From an uncultured Pelagibacteraceae bacterium (GTDB lineage Bacteria > Pseudomonadota > Alphaproteobacteria > Pelagibacterales > Pelagibacteraceae): DNA of 6,971 bases. Numbering within the stretch: the first letter of the stretch is position 1; each line of letters opens with the position of its first letter. The DNA is taken from NCBI GenBank assembly GCA_902531455.1, contig CACAEM010000030.1, positions 1-6,971 of the forward strand, read 5' to 3'. Under the pieces are notes generated by a model that saw only the letters and a list, made by a program, of their open reading frames with translations, had not been told where the DNA came from and searched no databases. The position numbers and the translations under genes were made by a program. Shown here piece by piece: positions 1 to 6,633 of this stretch.

Positions 1-8
1 CTTCAAAA

Positions 9-1166
9 ATGCCAAAGGTAGTAACTGATCAATTTACATTTACTGCATGGGTTAATGAAGGTGAAGATTATTTAAAAAAAAATTATAGATGGATTACTAA
101 AATAATAGCTAGTTATATTAAAAATATTTATTATTTTGTTGAAGACTTTCTTCTCGACTCTCCTTGGCTTTTAATTGCAGCATTAATATTTTTACCTTGC
201 TTAATTGCAGGTGGCTTAAGATTGGGTTTGTACTCCTTGTTCGTGATTTATTTTTGGGGGGCTACAGGAATGTGGGAACCTTCTCTTCAAACTGTAGCTC
301 TGATGGGTTTATCTGGAAGTGGAAAATCAACTTTAGTCAGATGTATTTCAAGATTAATTGAACCAACTTCTGGTACTGTTAAAATGGATGATGTTGATGT
401 AACGAAAATGAATGGTAGAGACCTTTTAAATTTAAGAAGAAATAAAATGAGTATGGTTTTTCAACACTTTGGATTATTCCCACATAGAACAGTGGTTGAA
501 AATATTGGTTATGGATTAGAGATTAGAGGTAACAAAAAAAATGATCGAATAGAAACATCAATGGAGGTTTTAAAAATGGTTGGCTTGGAAGGTTGGCATA
601 ATAATTATCCAAGAGAACTTTCTGGTGGTATGCAACAAAGAGTTGGACTGGCAAGGGCACTTGCAGTTGATCCAGAAATCTTAATTTTTGATGAACCTTT
701 TTCTGCACTTGACCCACTAATTAGAAGAGAAATGCAGGATGAATTGTTAAAAATTCAGGAAAAACTTCAAAAGACAATGGTTTTTATTACGCACGATTTT
801 TTAGAAGCCATAAAGATGGGAGATCATATTGCTATTATGAAAGATGGCGAGGTTTCACAAGTTGGTACTCCAGAGGAAATTGTTGCAAATCCTAAAGATC
901 AATATGTAAAAGATTTTTGTGAAGATGTTCCAAAATATAAAGTCTTAAGTGCAAGCAAGGTAATGAGAGAGGAATGTTGCGATGATACAAAAAAATTGTT
1001 TGAAGATGGATCTAATAATATTCCACATGATTCAAAAATTGAGACATTGATTGATAAACTAGTTGATACAGATCAGAAATTTCCAGTTGTAGATACTGAT
1101 ACAGGAAAATTGATTGGTGAAATTGATAGAGCAATAGTTATGAAGTCAATGAAGTCTGCTAATTAA
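9..1166 (+). CDS. proV: ProW-ProV chimera: betaine/proline ABC permease N-terminus fused to its ATPase
   Basis: Residues 1-~98 resemble the N-terminus of a ProW/OpuAB-type permease: a soluble stretch, two hydrophobic segments (about 52-69 and 70-87), then the [11 protein letters not shown] segment that in ProW leads into the core membrane domain. From G100 on it is a ProV-type ATPase: Walker [10 protein letters not shown] 100-108, Q-loop Q152, signature LSGGMQQR 204-211, Walker B ILIFDEP 224-230, D-loop SALD 232-235, switch H262, then a short CBS-like tail (about 315-380). The permease core and the ATPase's first ~55 residues, including its first beta strands, are absent. ProVWX imports glycine betaine or proline as osmolyte or carbon source; this product lacks most of the permease and probably cannot support that. 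The frame is open to the left edge, so the ATG at 9 may not be the true start. The 3' end overlaps the convergent permease by 8 bp. Domain identity is confident; whether the fusion is biological is not. Confidence 0.85.
   Translation: MPKVVTDQFTFTAWVNEGEDYLKKNYRWITKIIASYIKNIYYFVEDFLLDSPWLLIAALIFLPCLIAGGLRLGLYSLFVIYFWGATGMWEPSLQTVALMGLSGSGKSTLVRCISRLIEPTSGTVKMDDVDVTKMNGRDLLNLRRNKMSMVFQHFGLFPHRTVVENIGYGLEIRGNKKNDRIETSMEVLKMVGLEGWHNNYPRELSGGMQQRVGLARALAVDPEILIFDEPFSALDPLIRREMQDELLKIQEKLQKTMVFITHDFLEAIKMGDHIAIMKDGEVSQVGTPEEIVANPKDQYVKDFCEDVPKYKVLSASKVMREECCDDTKKLFEDGSNNIPHDSKIETLIDKLVDTDQKFPVVDTDTGKLIGEIDRAIVMKSMKSAN
297..308 (+). other. Fusion junction between permease and ATPase sequence
   Basis: Around codons 97-100 (A-L-M-G) the reading switches from ProW-like to ProV-like without loss of frame. 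In the ProV family the residues just before Walker A are typically V-I-M-G, and in ProW the corresponding segment is typically A-L followed by hydrophobic residues. A short shared stretch near atgggt could therefore have mediated a deletion, or an assembler misjoin. The exact breakpoint cannot be fixed without the parental genes. Confidence 0.6.
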
Positions 1167-2091
1167 TCTCTCTACTTACCTTAGTACTTTTTTGTTTCAC
1201 CTTATCTCTCCAAATAATTATCATTCCTGCAAACACAATCACAAAAACTCCAGGAAATAATTGTTCCCATGGCGCCTCATTAAAAAACCACCAACCTAAA
1301 ACAAAAGATGATGGGATACCAAAATATTCAAAAGATGCCATCTTGCTTGCAGAAATTAATCTATAAGCATAAATGAAAAGTATTGCAGCAGTCCCACCTA
1401 GTATTCCAGTCAAAACCATTAACAGAAAGTCTTGAGTACTTTTAATATCAGTGTGTCCAGTGGTTATTAAAAATAATATTACTCCACCAATTACATTAAA
1501 GATTAAAGTATAAAGTTGTATTTTTGCGGTTGAGTGTCCATCTGGTATAAATTTTAAAATTATAACTGTGAAAGCCCAAGCAATCGCAGTTAATATTGGA
1601 AAGATCGAATAAAAACTAAATATATCGCTTCCTGGCTGAACAATTAAAACAACTCCAAAAAATCCAATAAATATTGCTGACCATCGATAAATACCCACCT
1701 TATCATTTAAAAAAATTATTGATAAAATTACTATGAAAAATGGTGACGAAAATGTAAGAACCATTGCAGTTGCAAATTCAAGATTAATTACTGAAATAAA
1801 TATGAAGATATTCATAGACAAGAAAGCAAGTCCTCTTAAAAAGCTTAAAATTATAAATTTGTTGTTTAAATTTTTGAAAATTGAAAAATACTCTTTTGTA
1901 AATAGAATTAGAACAAAAAGAGGAATAACACCTGCAATATTTCTAAAAACAGCAAGCTGAATTACCGAATACTCATCTCCTAAAAACTTAATTACAACCA
2001 TATACATGTCTACGCATAGAATTGCTAAGAGCATTGTAACTATTGCCAAATAAGTATTTTTTAAATCTGTTTTTTCGGACGAAATATTCAT
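1159..2091 (-). CDS. EamA/DMT-family membrane transporter (first of two)
   Basis: This is a 310-residue integral membrane protein with about ten hydrophobic segments (roughly 14-34, 42-64, 79-101, 106-128, 136-152, 160-181, 192-211, 221-243, 254-271, 278-294). They form two EamA repeats of about 140 residues each, which is the normal length for drug/metabolite transporters. Supporting marks are the FRN near residue 50 at the end of the second helix region, the SSPFF proline motif at 115-119 with LND at 128-130 closing repeat one, and NEAPWEQ (271-277) before the last helix. The C-terminus is basic (RDKVKQK), as expected for a cytoplasmic tail. Family members export or import amino acids, nucleosides, S-adenosylmethionine and other small molecules; the substrate here cannot be assigned. 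It is transcribed divergently from the ADH operon, 36 bp away, and its 3' end overlaps the upstream fusion gene by 8 bp. No clear Shine-Dalgarno precedes the ATG. Confidence 0.88.
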   Translation of the reverse strand: MNISSEKTDLKNTYLAIVTMLLAILCVDMYMVVIKFLGDEYSVIQLAVFRNIAGVIPLFVLILFTKEYFSIFKNLNNKFIILSFLRGLAFLSMNIFIFISVINLEFATAMVLTFSSPFFIVILSIIFLNDKVGIYRWSAIFIGFFGVVLIVQPGSDIFSFYSIFPILTAIAWAFTVIILKFIPDGHSTAKIQLYTLIFNVIGGVILFLITTGHTDIKSTQDFLLMVLTGILGGTAAILFIYAYRLISASKMASFEYFGIPSSFVLGWWFFNEAPWEQLFPGVFVIVFAGMIIIWRDKVKQKSTKVSREIN

Positions 2092-2127
2092 TTATAATTT
2101 TTTAAAATTGTATACTTTATCTAGGTT
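2092..2127. promoter_or_regulatory. 36-bp divergent intergenic region, candidate promoters for both sides
   Basis: This is the only gap in the window large enough to carry promoters, and it separates two outward-facing genes. TATACT at 2111-2116 matches a sigma70 -10 box for the plus operon in five of six positions. It would place transcription start about 4-5 nt before the ATG at 2128, giving a nearly leaderless message. The overlapping GTATAC palindrome (2110-2115) also offers TATACA (2114 to 2109) on the minus strand, about 17 nt upstream of the permease ATG. I see no good -35 box for either direction. No riboswitch could fit in so short a leader. Confidence 0.3.
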
Positions 2128-3318
2128 ATGCAAAGTTTTAAACTCAATGAAACTGATATTCTATCCAATCAAGACTGGACATTTCCTACTAACATAGCTT
2201 ATGGCCCTGGCAGATTAAAAGAAATAGGAAGTATTTGTAATAATTTAAATATTAAAAATCCGTTAATAGTTACAGATAAAGGAAGTCCAAAATTACCATT
2301 TATTACAAATTTACAAAGCTATCTTAATAGCTCAAATATAGAATCAGATTTATTTTTTGATATATCTCCAAATCCTCGAGAAGATGAAGTTTCAAATGGT
2401 GTTAGTAAATTTAAAGATGGTAACCATGACGCTATAATTGCAATTGGCGGAGGTAGTGCTATGGATGGAGGAAAATTAATTTGCCTCACAGCGAACAATG
2501 ACGTTCCATTAAGAGATTTTGAGTTTGAATTAACGCCGCCTAAAATTAGCAAGGATAACCCATTCCCAAAAATTATAACTATTCCAACAACTGCTGGAAC
2601 TGGAGCTGAAACAGAAATTTCAGCTATGGTTACTTATTTAAAAGAAGGCATGAAATTTTGTATGTGGCATCCAGATGTTAGACCTTCCTTAGCATTGTTA
2701 GATCCAGAACTTACAATTGGATTACCAGCAAATTTAACGGCATGGACTGGTGCAGATGCTTTAATCCATGGTATAGAGGGTTATTGTGTTCCTGGTTTCA
2801 ATCCAATGTGTGATGGTGCTGCTTTAGAAGGTTTATCTTTGATATCAAAATCTTTAGTCACAGCTGTAGAAGATCCTAGCAATATAGTTGCAAGAGGTGG
2901 AATGCATGTTGGATCTTGTTTAGCAGGAATTTCTTTTTTAAAAGGTTTAGGATTAGTACATGCTATTGCTCATATGGTTGGAGCCGAATACAATACTCAT
3001 CACGGACTAACGAATGCAATAATATTACCTGTAGTTTTAAAATATAATTTACCAGGTATGGAAGAAAAAGTTAAAAAAATGTCAGAGGCTATGCAATTTA
3101 AAGATCATTCTGTAGATGCATTTATATCAAACATTGAAAACATTCTTGATAGAATTAAAATTCCAAAAAGTTTAAGCGAAATTGGAGTCCCCGAGGATTG
3201 CGTTGATAGAATTGCTGAAAAATCAATGAAAGATCAAGCCTATGGACAAAATCCTAGAAAAGCAACTTTAGAAGAAATAAAGGAAATTACTCTAGCATCC
3301 ATTAAAAAAGCTAGGTAA
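2128..3318 (+). CDS. Iron-containing (group III) alcohol dehydrogenase
   Basis: This 396-residue protein is full length for the Fe-ADH family (usual length about 380-400) and would oxidise an alcohol, or reduce an aldehyde, with NAD(P) in the cytoplasm. The N-terminal domain carries the nucleotide-binding loop GGGSAMDGGK (107-116) and PTTAGTGAE (153-161). The C-terminal helical domain carries metal ligands corresponding to E. coli FucO D196, H200, H263 and H277: D210 and H214 (GADALIHGIEGY), H278 (GLVHAIAH) and H292 (NTHHG). H282 matches the conserved active-site histidine. All ligands are intact, so the enzyme should be active. The substrate cannot be read from sequence; Fe-ADHs of this type have been linked to short-chain alcohol and C1 oxidation in SAR11, but that assignment is not specific. 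It is the first gene of the four-gene operon, with the amidase starting 12 bp after its stop. The start is only weakly supported by an AGG close to the ATG. Confidence 0.93.
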   Translation: MQSFKLNETDILSNQDWTFPTNIAYGPGRLKEIGSICNNLNIKNPLIVTDKGSPKLPFITNLQSYLNSSNIESDLFFDISPNPREDEVSNGVSKFKDGNHDAIIAIGGGSAMDGGKLICLTANNDVPLRDFEFELTPPKISKDNPFPKIITIPTTAGTGAETEISAMVTYLKEGMKFCMWHPDVRPSLALLDPELTIGLPANLTAWTGADALIHGIEGYCVPGFNPMCDGAALEGLSLISKSLVTAVEDPSNIVARGGMHVGSCLAGISFLKGLGLVHAIAHMVGAEYNTHHGLTNAIILPVVLKYNLPGMEEKVKKMSEAMQFKDHSVDAFISNIENILDRIKIPKSLSEIGVPEDCVDRIAEKSMKDQAYGQNPRKATLEEIKEITLASIKKAR

Positions 3319-3330
3319 TAGTAAATTCTC

Positions 3331-4749
3331 ATGCTTGAAAATAAATCAGTTAAAGAAATTATTTCTTTAATTAAGAAAAAGGATGTTTCAGTAAAAGAAA
3401 TAGTTGGCTTATATTTTGAAAGAATAAAAAAATTTAATCCATCTTTGAATGCTATTGTTTCAATTAAGGATGAAGAAGAAATAATTAAAGAAGCTGAGAT
3501 TAAGGACAAAAATTTTGACGAGAATAAGCCGTTATTTGGCTTACCTCTTGCCTCTAAAGATTTGCTAGATGTAGTTGGTTTCCCAACCACTTATGGTTTT
3601 CCTGGATATAAAGATTATTTTCCAAAAAAAAATTCTATAATTGTTGATCGTCAAATAGATGCCGGTGGAATAATAATTGGAAAAACAAACACTGCTGAAT
3701 TAGGAGTGGGCGCTCATACAGCGAATAGATTATTTGGAATAACACCAAACATTTATGGAAATAGTCAATCATCCGGTGGATCAAGTGGTGGAGCTGGTGT
3801 TGCAGTTGCAGCAAATTTACTGCCATTTGCTGATGGTACAGATATGATGGGTTCTTGTAGAACACCTGCTGCTTACGCAAATGTCTATGGTTTTAGACCA
3901 ACTCCAGGATTACTTCCCGATTATCGAACAAATGATAAAAAGAAAAATCTTCCAGTTATTTCAACACCAGGATGTCTTGCAAGAACACCTCATGATATGT
4001 CTATTCTTTTAGATGTTATAGTTGGAGAACATAAAGAAGATCCAATTTCTTTCAGCTTAAATAATTCTTTCAGTGAGGTTAATTTAAGTGACCAAGAATT
4101 TTCAAAAATAAAAATTGGATGGTTGTCTGATATGAATAGTAATTATCAATATGATCCTGAGTTAGTTGAAATGTGTAATGAACAATTAAACAGTCTTCAA
4201 AAAAATAAAGTTATAATTGAATACTTAAAACCAAAAATAGATGCTCATAAGTTATGGAATTGCTGGGGAACATTAAGAGCTAAAAGTATTTATGAGGATA
4301 TTATTACAATGAATATAAAAGATGTTAATGAAATGACTCCACAAGCGATATGGGAACACAATAAAGGTATTAATCTCACGGAAGAAGATGTAAAATTAGC
4401 TCTTAATTCAAGAATTGAACTATCAAATGATGTAAATAGTTTATTCGGTAGTTTTGATTTTTTAGCTCTACCATCTCAACAATCATTTCCTTTTGATAAA
4501 AACTTAAGATACCCAGAAAAAATTAATGATCAACTAATGGATACTTACCATAGATGGATTGAAATCCATATATTTGCTAGTCTTTTTTACTTACCATCGA
4601 TTTCATTACCAATTGGGTTTAATAAAGATGGATTTCCGATTGGTATACAAATTATAGCTAAACAAAAAGAAGATTTAAAAGTGATATCCTTTGCAAAAAA
4701 ATATGAGGAAATTTTTAATTTTTCTAAACATAAACCAAAACTAAATTAA
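3331..4749 (+). CDS. Amidase-signature (AS) family amidohydrolase
   Basis: This 472-residue protein is a typical length for AS enzymes, which hydrolyse carboxylic amides to acid plus ammonia or amine. The Ser-cisSer-Lys triad is complete by comparison with FAAH K142/S217/S241: K76 in LPLASKDLLD, S151 in the glycine/serine-rich loop SSGGSSGG (147-154), and nucleophile S175 in GTDMMGSCRTPAA. The S151-S175 spacing of 24 residues equals that in FAAH. FRPTPG (188-193) follows, as it should. The oxyanion loop reads D-M-M-G-S rather than the commoner D-T/I-G-G-S. It is not obviously GatA: there is no GatB or GatC beside it, and the neighbours are metabolic. No signal peptide is visible, so it acts in the cytoplasm. 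It lies 12 bp behind the alcohol dehydrogenase, and its TAA stop overlaps the next ATG by one base, implying translational coupling. The amide substrate is unknown. Confidence 0.92.
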   Translation: MLENKSVKEIISLIKKKDVSVKEIVGLYFERIKKFNPSLNAIVSIKDEEEIIKEAEIKDKNFDENKPLFGLPLASKDLLDVVGFPTTYGFPGYKDYFPKKNSIIVDRQIDAGGIIIGKTNTAELGVGAHTANRLFGITPNIYGNSQSSGGSSGGAGVAVAANLLPFADGTDMMGSCRTPAAYANVYGFRPTPGLLPDYRTNDKKKNLPVISTPGCLARTPHDMSILLDVIVGEHKEDPISFSLNNSFSEVNLSDQEFSKIKIGWLSDMNSNYQYDPELVEMCNEQLNSLQKNKVIIEYLKPKIDAHKLWNCWGTLRAKSIYEDIITMNIKDVNEMTPQAIWEHNKGINLTEEDVKLALNSRIELSNDVNSLFGSFDFLALPSQQSFPFDKNLRYPEKINDQLMDTYHRWIEIHIFASLFYLPSISLPIGFNKDGFPIGIQIIAKQKEDLKVISFAKKYEEIFNFSKHKPKLN

Positions 4750-5642
4750 TGGTCAGACACAAACATCATTTTAAAATAGCTTTTGCATTAGCCATAGCTG
4801 CTGGTTCATGGGGAGTTTATTGGCTTCCTCAAAGAATTTTAGAGGATGGTGGTCTTACTGGAGGTTGGGGAACTATTTCTCAAATGATGATTGGTATTAT
4901 ATTGCTTACGCCTTTCTCTTTATGGAGAAAATTTAAAGGTCGAACATCAGGATTAGAAATTCCCTTTGTTGGTTTTTTAACCGGTAGTGGTTTTATATGT
5001 TACGCATTAAGTTTTTTATTAACAGATGTTGTTCGAGCATTGATCATGTTTTACATGATACCTATCTGGACGACCATATTTGAAATATATTTTTTAAAGA
5101 AAAGACCTGGTTTAGAAAGGGTTTTAACGCTAAGTTTAGCGCTTGGAGGTTTGTGGGTTGTTTTTAGTCAATCTAATATTATACCATTGCCACAAAATGC
5201 AGGAGATTTGTTGGCGCTGGTCGGAGGTGTACTTTTTGGAGCTGGCTTAGTACGTTTAGAAATTACAAAAACAGATGGTGTTTTTCCGGTAATATTTTCA
5301 TTTTTTGTTTATGGAACAATATTTAATATTTTTGCTGGCTTTATTTTAAAAGATTATCTAGGGCCTATGCCACCTATTGAAGCTTTCACATCAATGTTTA
5401 CTTTTTTAGTTCTTATTTCAGTATTTTATTTTATTCCAACAGGGGTAGTTATCATGTGGTCACCCTCAGTATTAGGAGCAGGTCTTTGTGCTATATTATA
5501 TTTAAGCGAAGTAGTTGTTGGAGTTATTTCTGCTGGTATTTTAACAGACGAAACATTTGGTTGGCGAGAAGTTGTTGGAAGTACAATGATTGTATTAGGA
5601 GGAGTATTAGCCGTTGTGCTTGCACCGAAAGATGAAAAATAA
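4749..5642 (+). CDS. EamA/DMT-family membrane transporter (second, in operon)
   Basis: This 297-residue protein has about ten hydrophobic segments (roughly 8-25, 41-58, 70-90, 95-115, 123-139, 151-168, 177-199, 213-235, 240-262, 273-291), matching two EamA repeats. SWGVYW at 20-25 in the first helix, the FYMIPIW proline motif at 101-107, the LKKRPG loop at 116-121 closing repeat one, and TDETFGW (266-272) before the last helix are family landmarks. It is clearly different in sequence from the other EamA protein in this window, so it is not a recent duplicate. Its ATG shares a base with the amidase stop (TAATG), and the next gene begins immediately after its own stop, so it is firmly part of the operon. 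It probably moves the substrate or a product of the neighbouring enzymes, but direction and ligand cannot be determined. The short N-terminus is basic (RHKHH), consistent with a cytoplasmic N-terminal end. Confidence 0.9.
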   Translation: MVRHKHHFKIAFALAIAAGSWGVYWLPQRILEDGGLTGGWGTISQMMIGIILLTPFSLWRKFKGRTSGLEIPFVGFLTGSGFICYALSFLLTDVVRALIMFYMIPIWTTIFEIYFLKKRPGLERVLTLSLALGGLWVVFSQSNIIPLPQNAGDLLALVGGVLFGAGLVRLEITKTDGVFPVIFSFFVYGTIFNIFAGFILKDYLGPMPPIEAFTSMFTFLVLISVFYFIPTGVVIMWSPSVLGAGLCAILYLSEVVVGVISAGILTDETFGWREVVGSTMIVLGGVLAVVLAPKDEK

Positions 5643-6632
5643 ATGTTTTTTAAAGAAAAGTTAAAATCAAATTCAAAAATATTCTTAGATGGTGGCAACG
5701 GTTCTGAAATTGCAAAATTGGGAGGTGAAATGTCTCCTGCTTTTTCTGCCTTAGCCTCAATAACATCTCCAGAAATAGTAATTAAGGTTCATGAAAAGTT
5801 TATTGATGCTGGTTGTGATCTAATTACTGCGAATACTTTTAGTTCAACCAGACATAATCTTGAAAGTATAAATCGTGGAGCAGAAGTTAAAGAATTTATT
5901 GTTCAATCATTAAAATTATCCAGACAAGCAATTCAAAATAAAGGTAAAGAAAGTAAAATTGGAATTGCTGGAAGTTTATCAAATTTTTTTTCACTGAAGG
6001 AAAATGAATTTGTGCCAAATCCTAAGTACATACCTTCTTTTAAACAGGAGGAACAAAATTATAAAGAAGCTGCAAAAATTCTGAAAGAGGAAGGGGTAGA
6101 TATTTTAATTTTAGAAATGTTACTTGATATTGATCATTCAAAAATTCTATTGAATGCTGCCTTAGAAACTGACTTACCAGTTTGGGTTGGATTAAGTTCT
6201 TGTATAAGTAAATTTGATAATAGTGTAATTGGCAGAAATTTTAGTGCGGAAAAAGAAAATTCGTTAATCTACGATGAAGCCAAATATAAAGAGCAACCAA
6301 AATTTATTCCTGATGATAAAATTGTACTGTTAAATGACATTGTAAAATCCCTTACAAATATGGGAGGAGATGTTTATGGTATCATGCATACCTGGTTCGT
6401 AGATGCTTTTGAAGGATTGAGTGTAATTAAAAATAATTGGAATGGTCCGATGATGTTCTATCCTGAGATACATAAGTTTGATACAAAGTCCCACAAAGCT
6501 ATTGTGACTTCTACAGAGGAAGAATTTGCTTATGAATGTGAAAAGTTAATTGATAACCAAATTCAAATTGTTGGCGGATGCTGTGGTGTTACAGACAAAC
6601 ATCTAAAAAAACTAATTGAGAGATATTCTTAA
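5643..6632 (+). CDS. Homocysteine S-methyltransferase-family protein with atypical zinc site
   Basis: This 329-residue protein is a single Hcy-binding TIM-barrel domain of usual length for MmuM/BHMT-type enzymes, which move a methyl group from betaine or S-methylmethionine (or a related donor) to homocysteine. The N-terminal DGGNGSE (16-22) stands for the usual DGGMGT, followed by ITANTFSSTRHN (61-72), the GVDILILE strand ending at E158, and GGCCGVTDKH (311-320) with the two zinc cysteines C313 and C314. The first zinc cysteine, normally in a G-V-N-C motif (BHMT C217), aligns by position with G-I-M-H at 246-249, giving H249. C187 lies in a different strand and is probably not the replacement. 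About 30 extra residues (roughly 192-225) sit before this strand. Its ATG follows the permease stop with no gap, so it is probably translated by coupling. The family call is firm; the substrates are uncertain, and MetH is excluded by size. Confidence 0.85.
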   Translation: MFFKEKLKSNSKIFLDGGNGSEIAKLGGEMSPAFSALASITSPEIVIKVHEKFIDAGCDLITANTFSSTRHNLESINRGAEVKEFIVQSLKLSRQAIQNKGKESKIGIAGSLSNFFSLKENEFVPNPKYIPSFKQEEQNYKEAAKILKEEGVDILILEMLLDIDHSKILLNAALETDLPVWVGLSSCISKFDNSVIGRNFSAEKENSLIYDEAKYKEQPKFIPDDKIVLLNDIVKSLTNMGGDVYGIMHTWFVDAFEGLSVIKNNWNGPMMFYPEIHKFDTKSHKAIVTSTEEEFAYECEKLIDNQIQIVGGCCGVTDKHLKKLIERYS

Positions 6633-6633
6633 T

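Larger units (their letters stand above)
2128..6632 (+). other. Four-gene operon: Fe-ADH, amidase, EamA permease, Hcy methyltransferase
   Basis: Four same-strand genes are separated by 12 bp, a one-base TAATG overlap at 4747-4751, and 0 bp (TAA directly followed by ATG at 5640-5645). No internal promoter or terminator space exists, so a single message is almost certain. The operon is bounded by a divergent gene on the left and a convergent gene on the right. The set of activities (transport, amide hydrolysis, alcohol oxidation, methyl transfer) fits a compact catabolic or salvage route; the compound itself is an open question. Confidence 0.75.

Noticed and set aside
74..82. Run of nine A (another at 3624-3632) as a possible frameshift or slippage site
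   Set aside because: Both runs sit in intact reading frames encoding sensible protein, and such runs are expected at this base composition.
1733..1960. Plus-strand 75-codon frame inside the minus-strand permease
   Set aside because: It is antisense to a clear ten-helix transporter and shows no motif of its own.
3240..3590. Minus-strand 116-codon open frame
   Set aside because: It lies across the alcohol dehydrogenase/amidase boundary, antisense to two well-supported genes, and has no recognisable protein character. The same applies to the other antisense frames at 523-717, 2319-2552, 3635-3880 and 5426-5698.
3331..4749. GatA (glutamyl-tRNA amidotransferase subunit A)
   Set aside because: The amidase motifs are general to the family. 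No gatB or gatC is nearby, and the operon partners are metabolic enzymes and a permease.
5600..5643. Possible SAM-type riboswitch upstream of the methyltransferase
   Set aside because: The methyltransferase ATG directly follows the permease stop codon, and the upstream bases are coding. There is no leader to hold an aptamer.
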